Shown: positions 35,163 through 44,031, counted from the stretch's first letter. The stretch: DNA of 64,000 nt from Rhizobium sp. WYCCWR10014 (GCF_001657485.1 NZ_LXFU01000050.1:186001-250000), one strand, 5' to 3'. Numbers and translations are program-made. Notes: generated by a model from the letters alone, not told the origin.

Positions 35163-35180
35163 CTACCCAGAAGTGGGTAG
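35163..35180. promoter_or_regulatory. Palindrome between mctR and the mctP operon
   Basis: CTACCCAGAAGTGGGTAG is a 6-bp inverted repeat eight bases beyond the mctR stop and upstream of the DUF3311-mctP operon. No T run follows in the direction of transcription, so it may be a binding site for the NarL-type regulator rather than a terminator. Confidence 0.4.
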
Positions 35181-35187
35181 ACGCGAT

Positions 35188-35832
35188 TTATCCGACTTTC
35201 GAGACGATGCCGTGATCGAGCGCATAGCGGATGAGGCCCGCGGTGGTGGTGATACCGAGCTTCTTCTTGAGGTTCTTGCGATGGGTTTCCGTCGTGGCGG
35301 AGGTTATCCCGAGCACGTCGGCGATCTCCTTGTTGCTCCTGCCGGCAACGATCAGTCCGAGAATGTCGCGTTCGCGCGGCGTCAGAGGATCGCTGCCCTC
35401 CTCTGCGCGTTCGCCCATCAGTGCGTCGAACACGCCGGACGAGAAATATGTTCCCCCGCCCGCCACGGTCTCGATGGCCGAGACGATCTCGTCGGTCGAA
35501 ACGTCTTTCAGGATGTAGCCGGCAGCGCCATGCATGACCGAGGAGGAAATATACTCGCGGCTGTCATGCATGGAGAGCATCACGACCCGCGCCTGGGGAA
35601 GTTCGTTCCTGAACAATTCGATCGCATCGATGCCGCTCAGCTTCGGCATGTTGATGTCCATCAGCACGACCTGCGGCAGGACCTGCCGGCCGATCTCGAG
35701 CCCTCCTTGCGCGAGCCCGGCCGTACCGGCAACTTCGATATGGTCGAATGTTTCGAGCACGGCCTTCAACCCGTCCAGCACCAGCGGATGATTGTCGATC
35801 AAGAGCACCCTGATTTTCGGGCGTTCCGTCAT
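35188..35832 (-). CDS. mctR: NarL/LuxR-type response regulator, MctR-like
   Basis: A 214-residue response regulator. The receiver domain has acidic residues near Asp13, phospho-acceptor Asp59 in VVLMDINMP, and the conserved Lys in AGYILKDV near 108. The C-terminal LuxR helix-turn-helix reads LTPRERDILGLIVAGRSNKEIADVLGI. It overlaps the sensor kinase gene by four bases. MctSR is known to activate mctP in R. leguminosarum, and position next to mctP supports that assignment here. Confidence 0.88.
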   Translation of the reverse strand: MTERPKIRVLLIDNHPLVLDGLKAVLETFDHIEVAGTAGLAQGGLEIGRQVLPQVVLMDINMPKLSGIDAIELFRNELPQARVVMLSMHDSREYISSSVMHGAAGYILKDVSTDEIVSAIETVAGGGTYFSSGVFDALMGERAEEGSDPLTPRERDILGLIVAGRSNKEIADVLGITSATTETHRKNLKKKLGITTTAGLIRYALDHGIVSKVG

Positions 35833-37214
35833 GCAGCTTCTGCCTGCTGGTCGGCGGGACGATTGGCCGATTTCGGCAGCATCGCCGTCAGCGTCGTGCC
35901 GGCCTCGCTGCTGTTGATCAGCAGCAGGCCCCGGAAGTGGGCCATCCGCTCCTGCATGTTGCGCAGGCCGAGACCTGATCTGCCGGAGACGCCGTCGTTG
36001 ATGCCGTCGAAGCCAGTGCCGTTGTCGGTGACGGTCATGCGGGCGCGGCCGTTGTCGCTCCAGAGCTTGACCGCAAGCTTGGAGGCGCCCGCGTGGCGCT
36101 CGACATTGTTGAACGCTTCCTGGGCGACGCGATAAAGGGCGGTATTGGCTTCGGGTTTCAGCGTGTCAGTGAAGCCCGAAGCTTCGATCTTCGTCTCGAT
36201 CCCCGTCCGCTCGGCAAAATGATAACACAGCGCCTCCAGGGCAGCCGTCAGGCCGAGATCATCGAGCACGCGCGGGCGCAGATCGTGCGACAGCCGCCTG
36301 ATTTCCTTGATGGCGCCGTTCAGCGCTTCGACACCGCGGTCGATGGTGACAGCCGCATCATCGACATTGGTTCTGACCTTGCGGCCGGCAAGATCCATCG
36401 CATAGCGCACGCCGACGAGATTTTGGGAAATGCCGTCATGCAACTCGCGTGCAAGCCGCGCACGCTCTTCTTCCTGCGTATCGATGACCCGCTGTGTTAG
36501 CGCCTTGAGCCGGCTGTCGGCCATGCGGCGCTCGTGGAACGTCAGCAGCATGCAGGTCGTGAAAACGACAAGCACCGAAGGCACGGCGATCAGCGCGACG
36601 ATGATGAAGGTCCGTTTTATGTTGGCGCGCATTCCGGCGTTGGCGGCGGCACTTTGGGCAAAGACGTCGTCCAGGTAAACGCCGGTGCCGACGACCCAGT
36701 GCCATTTGTCGAGACTGACGACGAAGGAGAGCTTGTCGGCGATCTGCCCGGTCGATGGCTTCTGCCATTTGTACTGATGCAGACCCCCGCCCGCTCTTGC
36801 GGTGGCGATCAGTTCGGCGATGACCTTGTCGCCATCCGGGTCGGTAAGGTCGAGCCAATTGTGCCCATGGCGGAAACTCTGGCGCGGATGGACGATGTTG
36901 TTGCCGTCGTAATCGTAGACAAAGAAATATCCGTCCTTGCCATAGTCGAGCGAGGTCAGGATCGCCGCCACCTGCTGCTTGGCGGCTTCGTCGTCGGAAC
37001 CGGCGTTGTCATAGATCGCCTGGATGGCGGACAGGGCAAGGTTGGTCAGGTTGAGGATCTCGGCTTCCTTGGTCTTCAGCATGTTCTGCTCGAACGTGTC
37101 GATGCTGTTCTTGGCGAGGTTTGCCGATTGCCAGGTGATGAAGGTGGTGATCGCAAGGATCGAAATGACGAGCGGAACGATCGCCAATGCGATGATCTGG
37201 TGTCGTAACGTCAA
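35829..37214 (-). CDS. mctS: Sensor histidine kinase with Cache domain, MctS-like
   Basis: A 461-residue membrane kinase. It has span 1 at about residues 7-27, a periplasmic single-Cache domain at about 35-195 (YGKDGYFFVYDYDGNNIVHP) and span 2 at about 203-225. The HisKA_3 dimerisation helix ERARLARELHDGISQN has phospho-acceptor His259, and the HATPase domain ends near residue 445 (DNGTGFDGINDGVSGRSGLGLRNMQERM). Cache domains of this form usually bind small carboxylates, fitting control of a monocarboxylate permease. It is the first gene of the mctSR pair. Confidence 0.88.
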   Translation of the reverse strand: MTLRHQIIALAIVPLVISILAITTFITWQSANLAKNSIDTFEQNMLKTKEAEILNLTNLALSAIQAIYDNAGSDDEAAKQQVAAILTSLDYGKDGYFFVYDYDGNNIVHPRQSFRHGHNWLDLTDPDGDKVIAELIATARAGGGLHQYKWQKPSTGQIADKLSFVVSLDKWHWVVGTGVYLDDVFAQSAAANAGMRANIKRTFIIVALIAVPSVLVVFTTCMLLTFHERRMADSRLKALTQRVIDTQEEERARLARELHDGISQNLVGVRYAMDLAGRKVRTNVDDAAVTIDRGVEALNGAIKEIRRLSHDLRPRVLDDLGLTAALEALCYHFAERTGIETKIEASGFTDTLKPEANTALYRVAQEAFNNVERHAGASKLAVKLWSDNGRARMTVTDNGTGFDGINDGVSGRSGLGLRNMQERMAHFRGLLLINSSEAGTTLTAMLPKSANRPADQQAEAA

Positions 37215-37335
37215 CGATCATTCCTCCCGAGATTTTGCGCCGGGAATTATGCCCTTTGTCAAATGCGTGTCCAGCGGCTTGTCGGTGCCCGATCTGTCGC
37301 AGCCGGAACCAATGCCGGTGGGCATCGCGTGTGCG

Positions 37336-37800
37336 CTAATCCAGCGGAACGAACAGGCCGAGCTTGACGTCCCGCAACACGACATTCGTGTGCATGCGGC
37401 GGATCTGCGGATTGTCAGCCATGATCAGTGCGGCGATATCGTCATAATGCTCGACGTCGCGGGCGGTGACGATTGCGATCAGATCGACCGCACCGGTGAC
37501 ATAATAGACCTGCTGGATATGATCCTGCTTCTCCGCCCAGAGGCGGAACTTCGCCAGTGCGTCGTAATTGTCCCGCTCGATCTCCATCCCGACGATGAAC
37601 ACCATCGCTGTTCCCGTCGCCTTGCGGTCGACGACGGCCACCTCCGCCTTGATGATCCCTTCTTCGCGCAGCCGCTTCAACCGCCTCTGCACGGCCGAGA
37701 CCGACAGTCCGATCCGTTCGGCGATCGTTTCGGCTTTCAGCTGGCAGTCGCGCTGAACGATATCGAGAATGTCCCGGTCAAAACGATCCAGCTGTTCCAT
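37336..37800 (-). CDS. Lrp/AsnC family transcriptional regulator
   Basis: A 154-residue Lrp-type protein. An N-terminal winged helix (DRDILDIVQRDCQLKAETIAERIGLSVSAVQRRLKRLREEGII) is followed by a ligand-binding RAM domain (VFIVGMEIERDNYDALAKF and the end LRDVKLGLFVPLD). It is divergent from an amino-acid ABC operon that ends with a homocysteine-methyltransferase-like gene, and probably controls it in response to an amino acid. A 15-bp inverted repeat lies between the two. Confidence 0.9.
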   Translation of the reverse strand: MEQLDRFDRDILDIVQRDCQLKAETIAERIGLSVSAVQRRLKRLREEGIIKAEVAVVDRKATGTAMVFIVGMEIERDNYDALAKFRLWAEKQDHIQQVYYVTGAVDLIAIVTARDVEHYDDIAALIMADNPQIRRMHTNVVLRDVKLGLFVPLD

Positions 37801-37870
37801 TGTCCAATCCTAGTTCTCGCCGCAACAATTCGCGCATTCTGCCGTACTTGCCGCACGAAGAAGATTATTT

Positions 37871-37885
37871 TGCATAAAATATGCA
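37871..37885. promoter_or_regulatory. Candidate Lrp-type operator
   Basis: TGCATAAAATATGCA is a perfect 6-bp inverted repeat with a 3-base AT spacer. It sits in AT-rich DNA between the divergent Lrp gene and ABC operon. Size and composition fit an Lrp/AsnC binding site. Confidence 0.55.
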
Positions 37886-37963
37886 GAATAGATGAAAACT
37901 GCGCGAAAAAACCGCGTTATTTTATCATTATCCTTTGCAAGCTCAATTCACCCGGAACCATGC

Positions 37964-38743
37964 ATGCCAGATCAACCCTTTCCTGCTCTTCGCGTCGAAG
38001 ATCTTCATAAAAGCTTCGGCTCGCAAGAGGTTCTCAAGGGTATCTCGACGCAGGCCGCAAAGTCCGATGTGATTTCGATCATCGGCTCGTCGGGCTCCGG
38101 CAAAAGCACCTTTCTCAGATGCATCAATTTCCTGGAAACGCCCGATCGTGGCCGCATTGCCGTAAACGGCGAGGAAATCGCGCTGAAGATGGGGCGGGAC
38201 GGCCGGCTGCAGCCGCGCAGCTGGCGGCAGATCGAACGGATACGGACCGGACTGGGGATGGTATTCCAGAGTTTCAATCTCTGGGCCCATCAGACGGTGC
38301 TGGAAAACGTCATCGAGGCGCCGGTGCACGTCATGGGCATTTCGCGGCGCGATGCCATCGAAAAGGCCGAAGCCCTGCTCCACAAGGTCGGGCTCTTCGA
38401 TAAACGCGACGCCTATCCCGCTTTCCTCTCCGGCGGCCAGCAGCAGCGCGCGGCGATTGCGAGAGCCCTCTGCGTCGATCCTGATGTCATGCTGTTCGAC
38501 GAACCGACATCGGCGCTCGATCCGGAGCTGGTCGGCGAGGTGCTGAAGGTCATCCGCGATCTCGCGGAAGAAGGCCGGACCATGCTGATCGTCACGCATG
38601 AAATGCGCTTCGCCCGCGATGTCTCCAGCCGTGTTCTCTTCCTGCATCAGGGACGGATCGAGGAGGAAGGTCCGCCGGAGCAGATATTCGGGGCGCCCGT
38701 CAGCGCCCGCTGCCGGGAATTCACCGGCCTCAGCGCCCACTGA
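37964..38743 (+). CDS. Polar amino acid ABC transporter ATPase (HisP type)
   Basis: A 259-residue ABC ATPase. It has Walker A GSSGSGKST, Q-loop VFQSFNLWAHQTVLENV, signature LSGGQQQRAAIARAL, Walker B VMLFDEPTSALD and H-loop VTHEMRFARDV. The NLWAHQTV and HEMRFARDV forms are typical of HisP/ArtP/OccP ATPases. I chose ATG 37964; a longer frame to 37892 crosses the AT-rich promoter. Its stop overlaps the following in-frame leader by one base, and the binding-protein gene begins 47 bases on. Confidence 0.9.
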   Translation: MPDQPFPALRVEDLHKSFGSQEVLKGISTQAAKSDVISIIGSSGSGKSTFLRCINFLETPDRGRIAVNGEEIALKMGRDGRLQPRSWRQIERIRTGLGMVFQSFNLWAHQTVLENVIEAPVHVMGISRRDAIEKAEALLHKVGLFDKRDAYPAFLSGGQQQRAAIARALCVDPDVMLFDEPTSALDPELVGEVLKVIRDLAEEGRTMLIVTHEMRFARDVSSRVLFLHQGRIEEEGPPEQIFGAPVSARCREFTGLSAH

Positions 38744-38790
38744 TGCACTCCGAGCTCTCATCGACAACACAAACCAGGAGAATCCTGCGT

Positions 38791-39564
38791 ATGAAACTGC
38801 TCCCCACGCTTTTTGCCGGCGCCGCACTCGTGCTTTCCGCCGTCACCGCACAGGCCGAAGTCCGCTTCGGCGTCATGAACGAATCCTATCCGCCCTTCTT
38901 CGCCAAGGACGCCTCCGGTCAATGGCAGGGATGGGAAATCGACCTGATGAATGCCGTATGCGAAGAGATGAAGGAGAAATGCTCGATCGTCGAGATTTCC
39001 TGGGATGGTCTCATTCCGGCTCTCCAGAGCAAGAAGTTCGACGTGATCTGGTCGTCGATGTCGAACACCGCGGAACGCTCGAAGGTGATCGACTTCACCG
39101 ACAAATATTACAACACCCCGAGCACCTTGATCGGTCCCAAGGACCAGAAGCCGGGCGCCACCGCCGACGACGTGAAGGGCAAGACCATCGGTATCCAGGT
39201 GTCGACGATCCAGTCGGAATATTACAAGAAGTACTTTGCCGAGGTTGCGGAGGAAAAGACCTATCAGACGCTCGACGAGGCTTTTCAGGATCTCGCTTCC
39301 GGCCGTATCGACTATGTCTTCGGCGATTCACTGGCGCTTGACGCTTTCCTCAAAAGCGATGGCGGCAAGGATTGCTGCGCCAAGATGGGCGACGTTGCCG
39401 ACGACAAGGAGATTCTCGGCGCTGGCGTTTCGGGCGGCCTGCGCAAGGAAGACACGGAACTGAAAGCCAAGCTGAACACAGCCATCGCCGCCGTCCGTGC
39501 CAGTGGCCAATACGACGCCATCAACAAGAAGTACTTCGATTTCGACATCTACGGCGCAAAGTAA
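38791..39564 (+). CDS. Amino acid ABC transporter substrate-binding protein
   Basis: A 257-residue SBP family 3 protein. The signal peptide is at residues 1-20 (LLPTLFAGAALVLSAVTAQA). The mature start EVRFGVMNESYPPFFAKDASGQWQGWEIDLMNAVC is diagnostic. Cys residues in CEEMKEKCS and in KDCCAKMGD may form disulfides. ATG 38791 follows CAGGAG by ten bases. Genetic company with a homocysteine-type methyltransferase makes S-methylmethionine, methionine or another methylated amino acid a plausible ligand. Confidence 0.88.
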   Translation: MKLLPTLFAGAALVLSAVTAQAEVRFGVMNESYPPFFAKDASGQWQGWEIDLMNAVCEEMKEKCSIVEISWDGLIPALQSKKFDVIWSSMSNTAERSKVIDFTDKYYNTPSTLIGPKDQKPGATADDVKGKTIGIQVSTIQSEYYKKYFAEVAEEKTYQTLDEAFQDLASGRIDYVFGDSLALDAFLKSDGGKDCCAKMGDVADDKEILGAGVSGGLRKEDTELKAKLNTAIAAVRASGQYDAINKKYFDFDIYGAK

Positions 39565-39576
39565 GCAACCGGAACG

Positions 39577-40302
39577 ATGGCGACCACGCAACAAGGTATT
39601 CTGGACCTGCTGTCTCCCTATCCTCCGGGATGGGGCGGCGTCCTTTTGGCAGGTGCGGTCTCCACCGTCGCCATCTCGGCTTGCGCCTTCGCGATCGGCC
39701 TGCTGCTCGGCACGGGCGGCGCGCTTGGAAAGCTTTCGGGCAATCGCATGCTTCGTCTCCTGCTCGATCTCTACACCACGCTGATCCGCGCCGTTCCGGA
39801 GCTTATCCTGATCGTCGGGCTCTATTATGCCGGCACCGATGGCCTCAACCGGCTGCTCGCCGCGTTGGAGCTGCCACCGGTCAATGTGAACGGCTTCGTC
39901 GCGGCCGTTGCCGTGCTGGGCTTCGTCCAGGGTGCCTACATGACGGAGGTGCTGCGCGGCGCAATCCTAGCCATTCCCGTCGGCCAGATCGAGGCGGCCA
40001 AGGCCTTTGGCATGGGGCCGGTGCTGAGGTTCCGCCGGGTCCTGCTGCCGGCGCTCTTGCCGAACGCGCTGCCGGGCCTTGCCAATCTGTGGATGTCGGT
40101 CACCAAGGACAGCGCGCTGGTGGCGGTCGTCGGCTACCAGGAACTGGCGCTCGCCACCCGTCTTGCCGGGGCAAGCACCAAGCATTACTTCGTCTTTTTC
40201 CTTGCTTCGGCCCTTCTCTATCTCGCCATCACGCTTGTTTCCAACGTCGTCTTCAAACTGATCGAGGGACGGGTACGGCGGGGACAGCCGCGCCTTGCCT
40301 GA
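39577..40302 (+). CDS. Amino acid ABC transporter permease (HisQ type)
   Basis: A 241-residue permease of the HisMQ family with five predicted spans. It begins with the GWGGVLLAGAVSTVAISACAFAIGLLLG span and has the EAA loop GQIEAAKAFGMGPVLRFRRVLLPALLPNALPGLANLW. It starts 12 bases after the binding-protein stop and pairs with the next permease. Confidence 0.9.
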   Translation: MATTQQGILDLLSPYPPGWGGVLLAGAVSTVAISACAFAIGLLLGTGGALGKLSGNRMLRLLLDLYTTLIRAVPELILIVGLYYAGTDGLNRLLAALELPPVNVNGFVAAVAVLGFVQGAYMTEVLRGAILAIPVGQIEAAKAFGMGPVLRFRRVLLPALLPNALPGLANLWMSVTKDSALVAVVGYQELALATRLAGASTKHYFVFFLASALLYLAITLVSNVVFKLIEGRVRRGQPRLA

Positions 40303-40314
40303 AGAAAGCGCCCC

Positions 40315-41004
40315 ATGAGTTTCACCTGGATCTTTTCCTACTGGCCGCTGCTTCTGACCGGCGCCTGGCAGACTGTTTGCCTGCTGGTGATCTCGGTGGT
40401 GTTCGGCTTCGTCATCGCCATAGGCCTCGCCTTCGCGCAGGTCAGCGGCGGCAGACTGACGCGGCTGCTGGCGCGCAGCTATTGCACCTTCTTTCGCGGC
40501 ACGCCGCTGCTGATACAGCTGTGGCTTCTCTACTACGGGGTGGGCTCGCTGCTGCCGATGGTCCCCGGCATCCGCCAGAGCCTGTTCTGGCCGATCCTGC
40601 GCGAGGGCTTCTTCTTCGCCGCCGTCAGTTTTACCCTGAACTACGCAGCCTATGAGGCAGAGGTGTTGCGCGGCGCGCTGCTTGCCGTTCCCAAGGGCGA
40701 GCTCGAAGCCGGCCGGGCCTTCGGCCTGTCGCCCTGGATGCTGACCCGCCGCATCTGGCTGCCGCGCGCCATTCGCATCGCCCTGCCGACGATTGCGGGA
40801 GAGATCGTCATGCAGCTCAAGGCGACGCCGCTCGCCTTTACGGTGACGGTGATGGATCTCTACGCCGTGGCAAACAAGGTTCGGCAGGACACGCTGCTCG
40901 TCTATGAACCGCTGCTGGTCGTTACCCTCTTCTATCTCGCGCTGACCGCCGTGATCGCCCGCGTCTTTCGAGGTCTCGAAGCGCAGGTGCCGGTTCGCCG
41001 CTAG
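40315..41004 (+). CDS. Amino acid ABC transporter permease (HisM type)
   Basis: A 229-residue HisMQ-family permease. Family pieces are LLTGAWQTVCLLVISVVFGFV, RSYCTFFRGTPLLIQLWLLYYG, and the EAA loop KGELEAGRAFGLSPWMLTRRIWLPRAIRIALP. It follows the first permease by 12 bases. Confidence 0.9.
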   Translation: MSFTWIFSYWPLLLTGAWQTVCLLVISVVFGFVIAIGLAFAQVSGGRLTRLLARSYCTFFRGTPLLIQLWLLYYGVGSLLPMVPGIRQSLFWPILREGFFFAAVSFTLNYAAYEAEVLRGALLAVPKGELEAGRAFGLSPWMLTRRIWLPRAIRIALPTIAGEIVMQLKATPLAFTVTVMDLYAVANKVRQDTLLVYEPLLVVTLFYLALTAVIARVFRGLEAQVPVRR

Positions 41005-41124
41005 GCTGACCGGAAAAGAGACTGGTCATGAACTCCCGCCCGCACGAACCACGTACATCTCGCCCACTTTACGATGAAAGCCCGGCGCCGCTGACGGCGC
41101 GACAGCCTGAATGGAGACTTCTTC

Positions 41125-42033
41125 ATGAACACGACGCGAATTCTCGATGGCGGCATGAGCCGCGAACTGTTGCGGCTGGGCGCCGAGCTGAAACAACCGG
41201 AATGGTCGGCATTGGCGCTGATCAATGCGCCGGATATCGTCCGCAGGGTACACCAGGAATTTATCGCCGCCGGTTCTGAGGTCGTTACGACAAACAGCTA
41301 CGCGCTGGTACCCTTTCATATCGGTGAGGACCGGTTCCAGACGGAAGGGCCGGCGCTGATCCGTCTCGCCGGTCGCCTGGCGCGCGAGGCGGCGGATGCC
41401 GTTACCGATCGGAAGGTGCTGGTTGCCGGGTCGCTGCCGCCGATCTTCGGTTCATATGAGCCGCAGAATTTTCAGCCTTCGCGGGTGCAGGACTATCTCG
41501 AGGTGCTTGTCGAAAACCTTTCTCCCTTCGTCGATATATGGCTCGGCGAGACGTTGAGCCTGATCGCCGAGGCAGAGGCTGTCCGCAAGGCGGTGGCGAC
41601 ATCAGGCAAGCCGTTCTGGATCTCATTCACATTGGCCGATGACGAGGCAGCCATCAGTGGCGGCGAACCGAAGCTTCGCTCCGGAGAAAAGGTCGAGGAT
41701 GCGGCATCCTGGGCGGTTTCATCGGGCGCTGAAGCTCTACTGTTCAATTGCAGCAAGCCCGAAGTCATGCAGGCGGCTGTGGAGACGGCGGCGCGCGTCT
41801 TCCGAAAGATGGATGCTCACATCGAAATCGGCGTCTATGCCAATGCCTTCGAAGGGGAAACAGGCGACGCAGCCGCCAATGAAGGCCTACACGATACCCG
41901 CGCCGATCTGAATGACGACGCCTATTCGCGTTATGCCTGCTCCTGGGCCGAAGCCGGCGCGACCATCATCGGCGGCTGCTGCGGCATTGGCGCCGCCCAT
42001 ATCCATCGCTTGAGGAAGACGCTTTTGGGTTAA
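41125..42033 (+). CDS. Homocysteine S-methyltransferase family protein (MmuM/BHMT-like)
   Basis: A 302-residue TIM-barrel methyltransferase. The N-terminus TTRILDGGMSRELLRLGAELKQPEWSALALINAPD is the family hallmark. Zinc ligands are visible as the Cys in LLFNCSKPE near residue 211 and the GGCCGIG pair near 290. The enzyme should transfer a methyl group from S-methylmethionine or a betaine to homocysteine. It is the last gene of the amino-acid ABC operon, which makes methylated amino acids or betaines candidate substrates. The 120-base gap upstream contains a small GC hairpin but no recognisable riboswitch. Confidence 0.86.
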   Translation: MNTTRILDGGMSRELLRLGAELKQPEWSALALINAPDIVRRVHQEFIAAGSEVVTTNSYALVPFHIGEDRFQTEGPALIRLAGRLAREAADAVTDRKVLVAGSLPPIFGSYEPQNFQPSRVQDYLEVLVENLSPFVDIWLGETLSLIAEAEAVRKAVATSGKPFWISFTLADDEAAISGGEPKLRSGEKVEDAASWAVSSGAEALLFNCSKPEVMQAAVETAARVFRKMDAHIEIGVYANAFEGETGDAAANEGLHDTRADLNDDAYSRYACSWAEAGATIIGGCCGIGAAHIHRLRKTLLG

Positions 42034-42072
42034 AGCGGCACGTCGGGAACTCGGCTATGTCGCAATTGTCAT

Positions 42073-42180
42073 TTCGCGTTTGACGCCGTCACCATCCTTC
42101 TGCTGCGCCGCTCGACCCTCACCGAGGAGATCGCGCGTCGCGGTCAGCACATCACCCGCGAATATGGCGTCGACCCGTTC
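42073..42180 (+). pseudogene. Remnant of a ClC-type chloride channel/CBS-domain gene
   Basis: Frame 1 here encodes FDAVTILLLRRSTLTEEI followed by ARRGQHITREYGVDPF, which resembles the linker between the channel and CBS domains of ClC proteins (RSILTEKIARRG...REYGVDP). No start, no membrane spans and no CBS domain surround it. It lies in the short gap between two unrelated operons, so it is probably a leftover from a deletion or rearrangement. The family assignment rests on recall of about 35 residues. Confidence 0.45.
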
Positions 42181-42229
42181 TGTCCCGGGCAAGTGCTTTG
42201 CTCTTTGCGGAGGCTCGCGCCTGTAGACG

Positions 42230-43000
42230 TCAATGCAGTCCGAACAGGTTCAACAGCTCTTCGCGGTGTCGAACGAATTCCGGTGCGCTGCGGTCGCGAG
42301 GGCGGGGCAGATCGATTTCGATCAGACGCGGCTCGCCGCCCTTCTCCCGCGGCAGGATCAGGATCCGGTCGGCCAGGTAGATCGCTTCCTCGAGATCGTG
42401 GGTGACGAGGATGGTCGTCACATCCTCATCGCGCCAAATCCGTGCGAGCTCCTGCTGCATGCCGATCTTGGTCATCGCGTCGAGCGCGCCGAGCGGTTCG
42501 TCGAGCAGCAGGATCTCGGGCTGGACGGCCAGAGCCCGGGCGATGCCGACGCGCTGGGCCATGCCACCGGAGAGCTGCCGGGGATAGGCAGCCTCGAACT
42601 GCTGAAGGCCGACGAGCTTGACATAGTGGCGCGCCCGTCCCCTCGCCTGCTCACGCGATAGGCCTCTTGTTTCCAGCCCGAAGGAGACATTGTCGAGCAC
42701 GGTCAGCCAGGGCAGAAGGCGCGGTTCCTGAAAGATGACGGCACGCTCCGCGCCGACGCCTCGCACCGCCTTGCCATCGACGAGAACCTCTCCCGTGTCG
42801 GAATCCTCAAGACCTGCCAGAACTCTGAGCAGGGTCGTCTTGCCCGAGCCGCTGGCGCCGACGATGGCGAGGCTTTCGCCAGAGCGGACGTGGAGGTTGA
42901 CATCCCTGAGAACCTGTAGAGGTGTCCCGTTCAGCTTGTAGGATTTGGAAAGGTGACGGATCGTCACCTCTCCGCGGCGCGTGTCCTCAGCGATGCTCAT
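42230..43000 (-). CDS. Sulfonate/nitrate-type ABC transporter ATPase (SsuB/TauB-like)
   Basis: A 256-residue ABC ATPase. It has Walker A GASGSGKTT, Q-loop IFQEPRLLPWLTVLDNV, signature LSGGMAQRVGIARAL, Walker B ILLLDEPLGALDAMTK and H-loop VTHDLEEAIYLADR. These are SsuB/TauB-type forms. I chose the ATG at 43000 with GAGGA about six bases upstream; the codon at 43006 is too close to that site. It is last in the leftward operon starting at 46246. Confidence 0.89.
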   Translation of the reverse strand: MSIAEDTRRGEVTIRHLSKSYKLNGTPLQVLRDVNLHVRSGESLAIVGASGSGKTTLLRVLAGLEDSDTGEVLVDGKAVRGVGAERAVIFQEPRLLPWLTVLDNVSFGLETRGLSREQARGRARHYVKLVGLQQFEAAYPRQLSGGMAQRVGIARALAVQPEILLLDEPLGALDAMTKIGMQQELARIWRDEDVTTILVTHDLEEAIYLADRILILPREKGGEPRLIEIDLPRPRDRSAPEFVRHREELLNLFGLH

Positions 43001-43009
43001 CACCATTCC

Positions 43010-43993
43010 TCAGTTGCTTGCCGGCTTGGCGTCGGCGGTAAAGAGGATGTCTTTCGCCGCCAACTGGCCCTGCTTTAGCTTGCCTTCGCGAACCAGGACG
43101 TCGATCCAGAACTGGATGTCGCGCTCGACCGGCAGACCTCCGGCCCGCACGCCGTAGCCGCGGAAATACTGTGCGATATCAGCGTTCTCGCCACGCTCAC
43201 TGAGGGCCTTGGCCAGGATCTTCTTGGTTTCCTCGGGGTGTTCGCGGGCATAGTCGAGGGCGCGGGCCGACTGCTCGACGAAAATCTTCGAGGCCTCCGG
43301 ATGCTGACGAATGAAATCGCGGCGCAGGACCACGAAGCCCCCGGCAATGTCTCCAAGCACGTCGGTATCGTCAAAAATCGCGCGCAGACCGCCATTCTTG
43401 AGCGCGACCCCCTCGAAGGTCGTCTGCCAATAGCCGAAGGCGGCAATGTCCACCTGCTTGGAGCGCAGCACCTGCTCGAGCTGCGGCCCGGGAACGACGA
43501 TCTGATTGGCTGCGTCCGTCGGCAGGTCGACGGAATGCAAGGCCTCGCGAATGGTATAATCGAGATGGGCACCGAGCGTATTGACCGCGATGCTCTTGCC
43601 GACGATGTCCTTGATGCCCTTGATCGGGCTGTCGTCCAGCACGTAGAAGGTCGACTGCACCTCGTCATTGATGCCGTTCGAGGGATAGGCCGCGACGAAG
43701 TCATTGCCGCCGATGATCGAATTCAGGACGGCGGAGGTTGCCGCGCTGCCGATCTCGACATCACCGGATGCGAGAGCGATGAGGGAGGCCGGACCACCCT
43801 GGGCATAGCCGACATTTTCCAGCGTGATGCCCGTTCCTTCGAAATAGCCGAGTTCGGCGGCGAGTTCGTGGGCGGCAAGACCGCCCTGGCTGGCGAGGTA
43901 GCGCAGCTTCACCGTATCGGTGGCCGCGGCGGGTGTGGCAAGACCGAGAGCGATCACTGCCGGCAGGAGGAGGTGGCGGGGATGGAATGTCAT
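43010..43993 (-). CDS. Sulfonate-type ABC transporter substrate-binding protein (SsuA-like)
   Basis: A 327-residue NMT1/SsuA-type binding protein. The signal peptide is at residues 1-24 (LLLPAVIALGLATPAAA). The mature protein begins TDTVKLRYLASQGGLAAHELAAELGYFEGTGITLENVGYAQGG. A SKQVDIAAFGYW segment lies in the ligand-binding lobe. ATG 43993 has AAAGG upstream and opens the signal peptide. It lies between permease and ATPase genes of the same operon, ten bases ahead of the ATPase. Confidence 0.87.
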   Translation of the reverse strand: MTFHPRHLLLPAVIALGLATPAAATDTVKLRYLASQGGLAAHELAAELGYFEGTGITLENVGYAQGGPASLIALASGDVEIGSAATSAVLNSIIGGNDFVAAYPSNGINDEVQSTFYVLDDSPIKGIKDIVGKSIAVNTLGAHLDYTIREALHSVDLPTDAANQIVVPGPQLEQVLRSKQVDIAAFGYWQTTFEGVALKNGGLRAIFDDTDVLGDIAGGFVVLRRDFIRQHPEASKIFVEQSARALDYAREHPEETKKILAKALSERGENADIAQYFRGYGVRAGGLPVERDIQFWIDVLVREGKLKQGQLAAKDILFTADAKPASN

Positions 43994-44031
43994 GATGAGA
44001 CCTTTCGGAAGAGGAAAATCGGGAAAGCAGG

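Noticed and set aside
41005..41124. Possible SAM-type riboswitch before the homocysteine methyltransferase gene
   Set aside because: I found only a small GC hairpin and none of the conserved SAM-II or SAM-I blocks.
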